Source of the DNA: Candidatus Sumerlaeota bacterium
Lineage (GTDB): Bacteria > UBP6 > UBA1177
Length of the DNA stretch: 5,299 bases
NCBI GenBank assembly: GCA_007136595.1
Contig: SLGQ01000049.1
Coordinates: 1-5,299, forward strand
Direction of reading: 5' to 3'
A program made the position numbers and the translations under genes. A model generated the notes under the pieces. That model did not search any database, was not told the DNA's origin, and was given only the letters and a program-made list of their open reading frames with translations. This document shows positions 1 to 5,299 of the stretch, piece by piece (position 1 is the stretch's first letter; each line of letters opens with the position of its first letter).

Positions 1-1466
1 ATAAAGCTGTTCTTGATAATGCTCCGACTGCAATAATGATCCATAAAGATATGAAGTGGATATATGCCAACAAAGCTGTTGGAGAAATATTCGGTATTGA
101 TGCCGGTGGCATAATAGGAGCTGACATTTTTAAATATGTTGCACCTGCCCAGAAAGAAAAAATAATGGAAAATGCGGCAAAAAGGGCAAAAGGAGAGAAA
201 GTTCCCGACAGATACGATATTTCCGTGGTGACGGAACATGGTGAAGAGAAACACCTTGATGTAAAAATTTCTCCTGTCCTTTTTCAGGGTGAAAAAGCGA
301 TGCTTATTAACTGTGTTGATATTACTGAAAGAGTTTTTGCAAAAAAAGAGCTGGAAGAGAGAGAAGAGTATTTAAGAACAACTTTGAATTCGATAGGAGA
401 TGCTGTAATTGCAACTGACAAGGATGGAAAAGTTACTATGATGAATCCTCTTGCTCAGACTCTTACCGGTTGGAGCTGCGGGGATGCGGAAGGTAAAGAT
501 CTTGAAGAAGTTTTTAAGATAGTAAATGCATACAGCAGAGAGAAAGTTGAAAATCCGGTGAGTAAGGTTCTCAAAGCGGGAAAGATAGTGGGGTTGGCAA
601 ATCATACTGTTCTTTGCAGCAGATCGGGGAAGGAATATCAAATTGCTGACAGTGGTGCACCGATTAAAAACAATGAAGGGGAAATAACCGGAGTTGTTCT
701 TGTTTTCAGAGATGTTACAGAGCAGTACCTGCTTGAAGAGCAACTTAAACAAACGCAGAAAATGGATGCGATGGGTCAACTTGCCAGCGGAATTGCACAT
801 GACTTTAACAATATGATAGGCGGTTTGATGGGGAATGCCGAGTTGCTGAGCGATCTGGCAGGGAAAGATTCTGAATTGTCTGAATATATTGATAATATAA
901 AGAATATATCTGTCAGAGCGATAGATCTGACGAAGAAACTGCTCCATTTTTCAAGGAAAAGTTCCAAAGATCACCAGTTGATATCAATGCACAGTCTTAT
1001 CGATGATACTTTAAGTATAGTTAAGACGGGAATAGGAAGAGGAATAACTGTCTCAAAAAATTACTGTGACTGTGACCCGGTAATAAAAGGTGATCATTCC
1101 CAACTTCAGAACGGGTTGATAAATCTTCTTTTCAATGCAAGAGATGCAATGTCGGGGAAAGGGGAGATAGTAGTTGAAACATCCATCGTGGATATCAGTG
1201 AAGATACTGTAAATACACTTCTTTTAAGACAGGGAAAATATGCTGCCATATCTGTTGTTGATAAAGGTTGCGGAATAGCTCCCGATATGATTGAAAAAAT
1301 ATTTGAACCATTTTTTACTACCCGCGAAAAAAGTGCGGGAACCGGTCTTGGACTTGTTTCTGCCAACAAGGCTGCAAAAGATCATTCGGGAACTTTGGCT
1401 GTTGATTCAAAAGTGGGGGAAGGTTCGGTTTTCACCCTTTATTTGCCGCTTTCTAACGGTTCATAA
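1..1466 (+). CDS. PAS-PAS sensor histidine kinase, 5' partial
   Basis: This is the C-terminal part of a two-component sensor kinase, which autophosphorylates on histidine and passes the phosphate to a response regulator. The frame is open to the window edge (codons from position 3). The residues before the Met at 36 (AVLDNAPTAI) are ordinary PAS sequence, so that Met is internal and the true start lies upstream. Numbering from that Met: PAS 1 runs to about residue 98, ending in the typical DITERV. PAS 2 is about 113-232, ending in FRDVTEQ. The H-box carries phospho-acceptor His255 in AHDFNN. The ATPase domain shows the N-box (Asn367 in LLFNARDAM), G1 (DKGCGIA, 409-415), F-box (FEPFF, from 423) and G2 (GTGLGL, 435-440). 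All catalytic motifs are intact. No receiver domain follows, no membrane segment is visible in this part, and no response regulator gene is in the window. The PAS ligand and the regulated genes are unknown. Confidence 0.95.
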   Translation, partial: KAVLDNAPTAIMIHKDMKWIYANKAVGEIFGIDAGGIIGADIFKYVAPAQKEKIMENAAKRAKGEKVPDRYDISVVTEHGEEKHLDVKISPVLFQGEKAMLINCVDITERVFAKKELEEREEYLRTTLNSIGDAVIATDKDGKVTMMNPLAQTLTGWSCGDAEGKDLEEVFKIVNAYSREKVENPVSKVLKAGKIVGLANHTVLCSRSGKEYQIADSGAPIKNNEGEITGVVLVFRDVTEQYLLEEQLKQTQKMDAMGQLASGIAHDFNNMIGGLMGNAELLSDLAGKDSELSEYIDNIKNISVRAIDLTKKLLHFSRKSSKDHQLISMHSLIDDTLSIVKTGIGRGITVSKNYCDCDPVIKGDHSQLQNGLINLLFNARDAMSGKGEIVVETSIVDISEDTVNTLLLRQGKYAAISVVDKGCGIAPDMIEKIFEPFFTTREKSAGTGLGLVSANKAAKDHSGTLAVDSKVGEGSVFTLYLPLSNGS

Positions 1467-2646
1467 TGAAAAAATAAATGATCCCGGTTATGAATGTTCC
1501 CAATGCCGCCTTTATAAGAAACGGATAAACTTTTCCGAGAGTAGTTTTGTAGTAGTCGGTAGTTATTATCAGACATAGATGCATCGGAGAAATTAACACG
1601 CCGCAAAAACCTGCAGTGTATGCCAGAAGAATAAGATTCATCTGAGGAACATTGTCAACGATTAAAAACGGAGATAAAATAGGGAATGATATTGAAACAA
1701 AACCGATAGTTATCCCTGTAAGTATTCCGCATATCATCGGTATGGCAATAATGAATATTTCAATCCGGTATCCTTCCATTGCAACATAAAGTTCTTTTGC
1801 CACCCCTGAATTTCTTGTGATAGAGTCAAAAAAAACCATTCCTGAGACGAGAAATATAAGATATAGAGTTTTCTTTCTCAATATGAAGGGAAGTATATGT
1901 TTTGCAAGTCTTCTTTCTTTGATCACGAAAGCTGTGACAGAAGTCAAAACGGCAATGGGAAGCGGCACTTTAAATGCCATTGATAATACGACAGCCATTA
2001 TTATGGGCCAACTTATGACAAGAAGTTTCCCAGGGTTTTCAGAGGTTGCAAGTTCAGGAATGTCAGTTTTTTTCCTTTTGAATAACATCGGAAATCCCCA
2101 TACTGTCATGACTATGGTCATCGGTCCCATAACTGAAAGAATAAGTAAAGGAGGGGCGTTTAAGACAGTTATTACCCAGGCAAGACCGGCATAAAGAGGA
2201 AAGAAGTATTCCCATATATGTCTGAACCAGTAGTTGACAGCCATTTTTTCAGGGTTTGTGTGACCGGGAAGAAGTTTGTCAACAAAAGGTGCCGAAATAA
2301 GCGATCCTCCCGGCATGGGAAGAAATCCGATAAAGGCGGCACTTGCAGCGGCTGCCATTCTGTTATCTCTGAAAACTTTAAGAAAAAGGGCGGACATCCG
2401 GTTGAAAAATTTCCCTTTTTCCATCAATTCTCCAAGAAGCATGACAGAAAGGATAATGATGAACAGATCCCGGAATTTAGTGTTAATGAAAGAGTTTATC
2501 CAGTCGCCGGAAATTTCCGTTCCGCCAAGTCCGAAAAGAAGTCCAAGGACAACAGCACCTGCGGGGAGAACGATTTCAAGACGGATGTTCTTTGCGATCA
2601 TAAGTGACATAGCAATTACGGGAAGAGATATTTTAAGCCATATCAA
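1453..2646 (-). CDS. DUF401-family polytopic inner-membrane protein (putative transporter)
   Basis: A 397-residue, very hydrophobic protein with roughly ten membrane-spanning stretches, for example near residues 5-40, 60-75, 97-112, 145-185, 208-242, 258-275, 296-330, 338-362 and 375-395. I recognise it as DUF401 family from overall layout and conserved-looking segments: GFLPMPGGSLISAP at 107-120, the aromatic stretch NYWFRHIWEYFFPLY at 138-152, GITIGF at 311-316, and GFCGVLISPMHLCL at 347-360. The two proline- and glycine-rich loops in the two halves resemble the re-entrant elements of ion-transporter superfamily carriers, so an organic-anion transporter is a reasonable guess, but no substrate is known. 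The start is TTG: a good Shine-Dalgarno (AAGGAGAG, GGAG six bases upstream) fits it, and the next ATG lies 13 codons in without a comparable site. The stop codon TAG lies inside the convergent kinase gene, giving a 14 bp tail-to-tail overlap. Confidence 0.85.
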   Translation of the reverse strand: MIWLKISLPVIAMSLMIAKNIRLEIVLPAGAVVLGLLFGLGGTEISGDWINSFINTKFRDLFIIILSVMLLGELMEKGKFFNRMSALFLKVFRDNRMAAAASAAFIGFLPMPGGSLISAPFVDKLLPGHTNPEKMAVNYWFRHIWEYFFPLYAGLAWVITVLNAPPLLILSVMGPMTIVMTVWGFPMLFKRKKTDIPELATSENPGKLLVISWPIIMAVVLSMAFKVPLPIAVLTSVTAFVIKERRLAKHILPFILRKKTLYLIFLVSGMVFFDSITRNSGVAKELYVAMEGYRIEIFIIAIPMICGILTGITIGFVSISFPILSPFLIVDNVPQMNLILLAYTAGFCGVLISPMHLCLIITTDYYKTTLGKVYPFLIKAALGTFITGIIYFFIMNR

Positions 2647-2650
2647 GGTT

Positions 2651-2658
2651 CTCTCCTT
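2651..2658 (-). promoter_or_regulatory. Ribosome binding site for the DUF401 gene (decides the TTG start)
   Basis: On the minus strand AAGGAGAG lies just upstream of TTG at 2646, with six bases between GGAG and the start codon. This supports TTG over the internal ATG codons. Confidence 0.75.
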
Positions 2659-2678
2659 AAAACAGTTTTGACGGTAAG

Positions 2679-2706
2679 ATAATACAGGAAAGTGGAAATG
2701 AGTAAA
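2679..2706 (-). promoter_or_regulatory. Sigma70-like promoter for the DUF401 gene
   Basis: Read on the minus strand, TTTACT (2706-2701) is followed after 16 bases by TATTAT (2684-2679), about 33 bases before the TTG start. An eight-base A tract (2714-2707 on this strand) lies directly upstream of the -35 box and could act as an UP-like element. This is a consensus match by eye only. Confidence 0.5.
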
Positions 2707-2726
2707 TTTTTTTTGCCGTTTGACAC

Positions 2727-2753
2727 TTGACTAATTGGAAACATGCTTATAAA
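2727..2753 (+). promoter_or_regulatory. Sigma70-like promoter for groES-groEL
   Basis: TTGACT (2727-2732) is followed after 15 bases by TATAAA (2748-2753). A start of transcription near 2760 would give a leader of about 70 bases before groES. A second -35-like TTGACA (2720-2725) sits just upstream but is too far from TATAAA for normal spacing. I see no sigma32-type CCCCAT -10 box. The spacing is short, so the assignment is tentative. Confidence 0.5.
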
Positions 2754-2766
2754 TAGGTGTGTTTCC
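2737..2766. promoter_or_regulatory. Inverted repeat around the groES -10 box, possible operator
   Basis: GGAAACA (2737-2743) and TGTTTCC (2760-2766) form a perfect 7 bp inverted repeat separated by 16 bases, bracketing the TATAAA box. A third partial half-site, TGGAAATA, lies at 2781-2788. The placement over the core promoter would suit a repressor. The sequence matches neither CIRCE (TTAGCACTC-N9-GAGTGCTAA) nor HAIR (CTTGAGT-N7-ACTCAAG). Confidence 0.35.
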
Positions 2767-2801
2767 GACAGAAAGGCGTTTGGAAATAACGGTATTTGTT
2801 A

Positions 2802-2824
2802 ACCTTTTCATAGATTTAGGAGGT
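2802..2824 (+). promoter_or_regulatory. Hairpin hiding the groES ribosome binding site (fourU-like RNA thermometer candidate)
   Basis: In the mRNA, ACCUUUU (2802-2808) can pair along all seven bases with AGGAGGU (2818-2824), leaving a nine-base loop. The pairs are A-U, C-G, C-G, U-A, U-G, U-G, U-A. The last four are the UUUU/AGGA pairing that defines fourU thermometers, in which the Shine-Dalgarno is sequestered at low temperature and freed on heating. The location, just before a heat-shock operon, fits. A competing hairpin, GGU (2791-2793) with ACC (2802-2804), could free the site. No folding energy was computed. Confidence 0.45.
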
Positions 2825-2828
2825 AGAA

Positions 2829-3116
2829 ATGAAACTCAGACCTTTGAATGACAGAGTGATCGTCAAAAGAGCTGAAAGCGAAACAAAAACTGCAGGCGGG
2901 ATCATTATTCCTGACACAGCAAAAGAAAAACCCATCGAAGCTGAAGTAGTTGCAGTAGGAAACGGAAAACTTATGGAAAACGGCAGCCGCCAGGAAATGC
3001 AGATCAAGGAAGGAGACAAGGTCCTTTTCAGCAAGTACAGCGGAACCGAAGTAAAGATCGAAGGTAAGGATCACCTTATACTTAGAGAAGAAGATATTCT
3101 TGCAGTAGTTGAATAA
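2829..3116 (+). CDS. groES: GroES co-chaperonin (Hsp10)
   Basis: The 95-residue cytoplasmic co-chaperonin forms the heptameric lid that caps the GroEL folding chamber in the presence of ATP. The sequence starts with the family signature MKLRPLNDRVIVKR. The mobile loop that binds GroEL spans about residues 16-34 and carries the hydrophobic GGIII tripeptide region at 23-27. The C-terminal beta strand ends in EDILAVVE. The length is normal for the family. The start is fixed by AGGAGG (2818-2823) five bases before the ATG. groEL follows after 26 bases with its own ribosome binding site, so the two are co-transcribed. Regulation appears to combine the upstream promoter with its inverted repeat and a possible RNA thermometer over the ribosome binding site. 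Confidence 0.98.
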   Translation: MKLRPLNDRVIVKRAESETKTAGGIIIPDTAKEKPIEAEVVAVGNGKLMENGSRQEMQIKEGDKVLFSKYSGTEVKIEGKDHLILREEDILAVVE

Positions 3117-3131
3117 TTGAAACATTTTCAC

Positions 3132-3137
3132 AGGAGG
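3132..3137 (+). promoter_or_regulatory. groEL ribosome binding site
   Basis: AGGAGG lies five bases before the ATG at 3143, in the 26-base groES-groEL gap. Unlike the groES site, it has no obvious fully complementary pyrimidine run just upstream. Confidence 0.8.
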
Positions 3138-3142
3138 AAAAA

Positions 3143-4795
3143 ATGAGTGCAAAAAACATATATTTCGATCAGGAAGCAAAAACAAAAATTCTCAAAGGAG
3201 TAAACAAACTTGCTGACACAGTAAGAATTACTCTCGGACCTAAAGGACGAAATGTTGTGATAGAAAAATCTTTCGGTGCTCCCAAAATTACAAAAGACGG
3301 TGTCACTGTTGCTAAAGAGATCGAACTTGAAAATAAAGTTGAAAACATAGGCGCCCAGCTTGTTAAAGAAGTGGCATCAAAGACAAGTGATGTGGCAGGT
3401 GACGGAACTACGACAGCTACAGTTCTTGCTCAGTCAATAGTTAAAGACGGATTCAAATATGTAACTGCAGGATACAGCCCGATCTATATTAAAAGGGGTG
3501 TTGATAAAGCTGTTGCAAAAGTTGTTGAAAAGCTCGACAGCGTTTCTAAAAAGATCTCCACTTTTGATGAAATAGCCAGTGTTGCCAGTATTTCTGCAAA
3601 TAACGACAAAGAGATCGGTAAGATCATTGCAGAAGCGATGGATAAAGTGGGTAAAGAAGGTGTCATTACAGTTGAAGAAGCAAAAGGTATGGAAACTTTT
3701 CTTGAAACTGTTGAGGGTATGCAGTTCGATCGCGGATATTTAAGCCCTTACTTTGTAACAAATGCTGAAAAGATGGAAGTTGAAATGGAAAATCCTTTCA
3801 TCCTAATTTATGACAAGAAAGTTACATCTCTTAAAGATATGGTTCCTCTTCTTGAAGGTGTTGCAAAATATGGCAAACCTCTTCTTATTATTGCTGAAGA
3901 TGTTGAAGGTGAAGCTCTTGCAACTCTCGTTGTAAACAAACTTCGCGGTGTTCTTAATATTGCCGCTGTAAAAGCTCCCGGTTTCGGAGACAGAAGAAAG
4001 GCAATGCTTGAAGATATCGCAATATTGACAGGTGGAACTTTCATAAGCGAAGACCTTGGTTATAAACTTGAAAATTCTACCATTGAAATGCTTGGAACAG
4101 CAAAAAGAGTTGTCATAGATAAAGATAACACAACAATAGTTGACGGTGCCGGAAAAGAAGAAGACATTAAAAAGAGAGTTGCTCAGATAAAAGGACAGAT
4201 CGAAGAGACGACATCTGATTACGACAAAGAAAAACTTCAGGAAAGACTTGCAAAACTTAGTGGCGGAGTTGCCGTTATCAATGTTGGAGCCGCTACAGAA
4301 GTTGAGATGAAAGAGAAAAAAGACAGAGTTGACGATGCACTTCATGCTACAAGGGCAGCAGTTGAAGAAGGTATAGTTGCAGGTGGTGGAACAGTTCTTC
4401 TCCGTTGCAAAGAAGTTCTTAAAGATGTGGATGCCGAAAATGACGATGAAAAAGTGGGTGTTGAGATCATATCCAAAGCACTTGAAACACCATGCCGTCA
4501 GATAGCTGTCAATGCAGGTGTCGATGGAAGTATAGTCATTGATAAAATTATGAAAAATGAAGATTTTGATTACGGATACGATGCCGCCAGAGATGAGTAC
4601 AAAAACATGATAAAAGGTGGAATAATCGATCCTACAAAAGTGACCAAAAACGCACTTATGAATGCTGCAAGCATAGCATCCACGCTTCTTACAACTGAAG
4701 CTGTCATAGTTGATGCTCCAAAGAAAGATGGCGAGCCGGCAATGCCTGATATGGGAGGCATGGGCGGAATGGGTGGAATGGGCGGCATGATGTAG
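3143..4795 (+). CDS. groEL: GroEL chaperonin (Hsp60)
   Basis: A complete 550-residue chaperonin that forms the double heptameric ring in which non-native proteins fold with ATP hydrolysis and GroES. Numbering stays in step with E. coli GroEL over most of the chain. The nucleotide site shows LGPKGRNV (31-38), Asp52 in KDG, Asp87 in GDGTTT (86-91), catalytic Asp398 and GGG at 414-416. The chaperonin signature AAVEEGIVAGGG is at 405-416. The apical substrate- and GroES-binding hydrophobics are present: Tyr199, Tyr203, Phe204, Leu237, Leu259, Val263 and Val264, with Val in place of Leu at 234. The chain ends in the flexible methionine-glycine tail with four GGM repeats. It is the second gene of the operon. 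No convincing intrinsic terminator follows its TAG stop. Confidence 0.99.
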   Translation: MSAKNIYFDQEAKTKILKGVNKLADTVRITLGPKGRNVVIEKSFGAPKITKDGVTVAKEIELENKVENIGAQLVKEVASKTSDVAGDGTTTATVLAQSIVKDGFKYVTAGYSPIYIKRGVDKAVAKVVEKLDSVSKKISTFDEIASVASISANNDKEIGKIIAEAMDKVGKEGVITVEEAKGMETFLETVEGMQFDRGYLSPYFVTNAEKMEVEMENPFILIYDKKVTSLKDMVPLLEGVAKYGKPLLIIAEDVEGEALATLVVNKLRGVLNIAAVKAPGFGDRRKAMLEDIAILTGGTFISEDLGYKLENSTIEMLGTAKRVVIDKDNTTIVDGAGKEEDIKKRVAQIKGQIEETTSDYDKEKLQERLAKLSGGVAVINVGAATEVEMKEKKDRVDDALHATRAAVEEGIVAGGGTVLLRCKEVLKDVDAENDDEKVGVEIISKALETPCRQIAVNAGVDGSIVIDKIMKNEDFDYGYDAARDEYKNMIKGGIIDPTKVTKNALMNAASIASTLLTTEAVIVDAPKKDGEPAMPDMGGMGGMGGMGGMM

Positions 4796-4848
4796 CCTTT
4801 TATTCCATATTTAAGAGTTTTAATGTCTGATAAATAAAATCCCAGTAA

Positions 4849-4998
4849 CAAATAACAAAAAAAGTTGCCCGTGTGGTTTTTTATGCCCACAAAAATGATG
4901 TGGCAACGGATGAAGTTGATAAAGAAATTGTTATTGATCCTGATGAAATAGCTTTCATTATCAAAAAAGACCACTCTGTTTTATTTGCACCGGATTAG
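4849..4998 (+). pseudogene. Orphan coding-like tail without a start codon, possible gene remnant
   Basis: This frame is open for 49 codons from the stop at 4846-4848 to TAG at 4996-4998. From about 4858 it reads like a real protein C-terminus: KKVARVVFYAHKNDVATDEV followed by acidic and beta-strand-like sequence ending SVLFAPD. GAT, GAA, GTT and AAA codons dominate, as in the neighbouring genes. There is no ATG in frame. The only candidate start is GTG at 4873, which lacks a Shine-Dalgarno. The readable part begins at an A7 run (4857-4863), and the sequence before it (4796-4848) is full of stops in all forward frames. It could be the 3' end of a gene whose front was deleted, or chance. I do not recognise the family. 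Its stop overlaps the convergent Rpn stop. Confidence 0.35.
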
Positions 4999-5279
4999 TT
5001 AAGAGTGTTTTTAATTTCAAGAACTTTTTCAAGAGGAAGCTCTGTTGCATCACTAACATCAGAAGGACTCAATCCCATAAGAAGAAGTTTTCTACAGGTT
5101 TCCAAAGCTTTAAGAAAGGCTCCTTTCTGGATGCCTTTTTCGATACCTTTCTGGATACCTTTCTGGATACCTTTCTCAATACCTTCCTGTCTTCCTTCCT
5201 GTCTAAGTCTGTCAGCAAGTGAAATCATTTTAACCTCGACATCTCTGTCAACATTAACTTCATCTCTCATTATACGCAT
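4995..5279 (-). CDS. Possible internal RpnS-like product (intragenic antitoxin)
   Basis: Within the Rpn frame, ATG at 5279 is preceded by a near-ideal Shine-Dalgarno, AGGAGG with five bases to the ATG. Translation from here gives a 94-residue protein made only of the repeat helix and the helix-turn-helix-like tail. In studied Rpn systems the small C-terminal product (RpnS) is translated from inside the gene, dimerises through a helix containing four-residue repeats of variable number, and blocks the toxic full-length protein (RpnL). The layout here matches that. The alternative is that this is the whole gene, a truncated Rpn, or that the AAG-GAG-GAG codons for Lys-Glu-Glu resemble a ribosome site by chance. 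Sequence beyond the window is needed to separate these. Confidence 0.5.
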   Translation of the reverse strand: MRIMRDEVNVDRDVEVKMISLADRLRQEGRQEGIEKGIQKGIQKGIEKGIQKGAFLKALETCRKLLLMGLSPSDVSDATELPLEKVLEIKNTLN

Positions 5280-5299
5280 GAACTCCTCCTTTTCAAGTC
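4995..5299 (-). CDS. Rpn family PD-(D/E)XK nuclease/transposase-like protein, C-terminal part (5' partial)
   Basis: Rpn (YhgA-like) proteins carry an N-terminal PD-(D/E)XK nuclease domain and a variable C-terminal helical region. They are known as recombination-promoting nucleases and, more recently, as phage-defence toxins. Only the C-terminal region is here. The frame is open from the TAA at 4995 to the window edge, and the residues before the internal Met (LEKEEF) continue the helix naturally, so the nuclease domain should lie beyond 5299. Recognisable parts, numbered from the Met at 5279, are a conserved-looking segment DVEVKMISLADRLRQEG (13-29), tandem four-residue repeats RQEG/GIEK/GIQK (26-52), and a helix-turn-helix-like end, MGLSPSDVSDATELPLEKV (68-86). 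The family call rests on this characteristic repeat and tail. The catalytic residues cannot be checked. It is convergent with groEL. Confidence 0.8.
   Translation of the reverse strand, partial: LEKEEFMRIMRDEVNVDRDVEVKMISLADRLRQEGRQEGIEKGIQKGIQKGIEKGIQKGAFLKALETCRKLLLMGLSPSDVSDATELPLEKVLEIKNTLN
5122..5205 (-). repeat. Seven tandem 12 bp units encoding four-residue repeats
   Basis: Consecutive 12 bp units begin at 5122, 5134, 5146, 5158, 5170, 5182 and 5194. On the plus strand the consensus is CCTTTCTGGATA; the units at 5146 and 5158 are identical and the last two have diverged (CCTTCCTGTCT plus T or A). On the coding strand they give GI[Q/E]K five times, preceded by RQEG twice. Being a multiple of three, gain or loss of units keeps the frame. 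Confidence 0.9.
5283..5291 (-). promoter_or_regulatory. Internal ribosome binding site in the Rpn gene
   Basis: Minus-strand AAGGAGGAG, with AGGAGG five bases before ATG at 5279. It lies inside a frame that remains open upstream, so it either starts the whole gene or drives an internal product. Confidence 0.6.

Noticed and set aside
36..38. ATG at 36 as the start of the histidine kinase gene
   Set aside because: The frame is open back to the window edge, the upstream codons encode normal PAS residues, and no Shine-Dalgarno precedes this ATG.
372..947. Minus-strand open frame opposite the histidine kinase
   Set aside because: The plus-strand frame has clear PAS and kinase motifs; the antisense translation shows no domain features.
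1460..1494. Inverted repeat TTCATAA...TTATGAA as a terminator between the convergent genes
   Set aside because: The stem is only 7 bp, AT-rich, with a 21-base loop and no T tract following on either strand.
3803..4345. Long minus-strand open frame opposite groEL
   Set aside because: It is a shadow of the strongly conserved groEL coding sequence, with cysteine- and phenylalanine-rich low-quality translation and no ribosome site.
4864..4907. GTTGCC...GGCAAC inverted repeat with inner TGTGG/CCACA as the groEL terminator
   Set aside because: It lies about 70 bases after the stop, no T run follows the outer arm, the arms are interrupted by unpaired bases, and it falls in coding-like sequence.
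5122..5205. Tandem repeats as a CRISPR array
   Set aside because: The 12 bp units have no spacers and encode a regular four-residue protein repeat.

Overview
This is a bacterial chromosomal window of moderate to low GC. Strong AGGAGG-type Shine-Dalgarno sites precede groES, groEL and other genes. The groES-groEL pair and a large sensory histidine kinase point to a free-living, probably Gram-negative bacterium. The GroES N-terminus and the GGM-rich GroEL tail look like those of deltaproteobacteria and related candidate phyla. That placement is an impression, not a determination.

Layout. (1) Positions 1-1466, plus strand: the C-terminal part of a PAS-PAS sensor histidine kinase whose start lies before the window. 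(2) Positions 1453-2646, minus strand: a DUF401-family polytopic membrane protein that starts with TTG and overlaps the kinase tail to tail by 14 bp. (3) Positions 2647-2828: a compact divergent control region. It holds a promoter for the membrane protein on one strand and one for groES on the other, an inverted repeat around the groES -10 box, and a hairpin that would hide the groES ribosome binding site (fourU-like). (4) Positions 2829-4795: the groES-groEL operon, both genes intact with all key residues. (5) Positions 4796-4994: a short gap containing an orphan, coding-like tail with no start codon. (6) Positions 4995-5299, minus strand: the C-terminal part of an Rpn (recombination-promoting nuclease, PD-(D/E)XK) protein, running off the window edge.

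The two most interesting points are at the regulatory level. The Rpn reading frame stays open to the window edge, yet contains a strong internal Shine-Dalgarno and ATG just before its tetrapeptide repeats. This is the arrangement expected for an intragenic RpnS antitoxin translated from inside an Rpn toxin gene. The groES leader has no CIRCE operator. Instead it has a different inverted repeat and a UUUU/AGGA pairing over the ribosome binding site, consistent with an RNA thermometer.

Apart from groES-groEL, nothing shows that these genes work in one pathway. They are transcribed as separate units.
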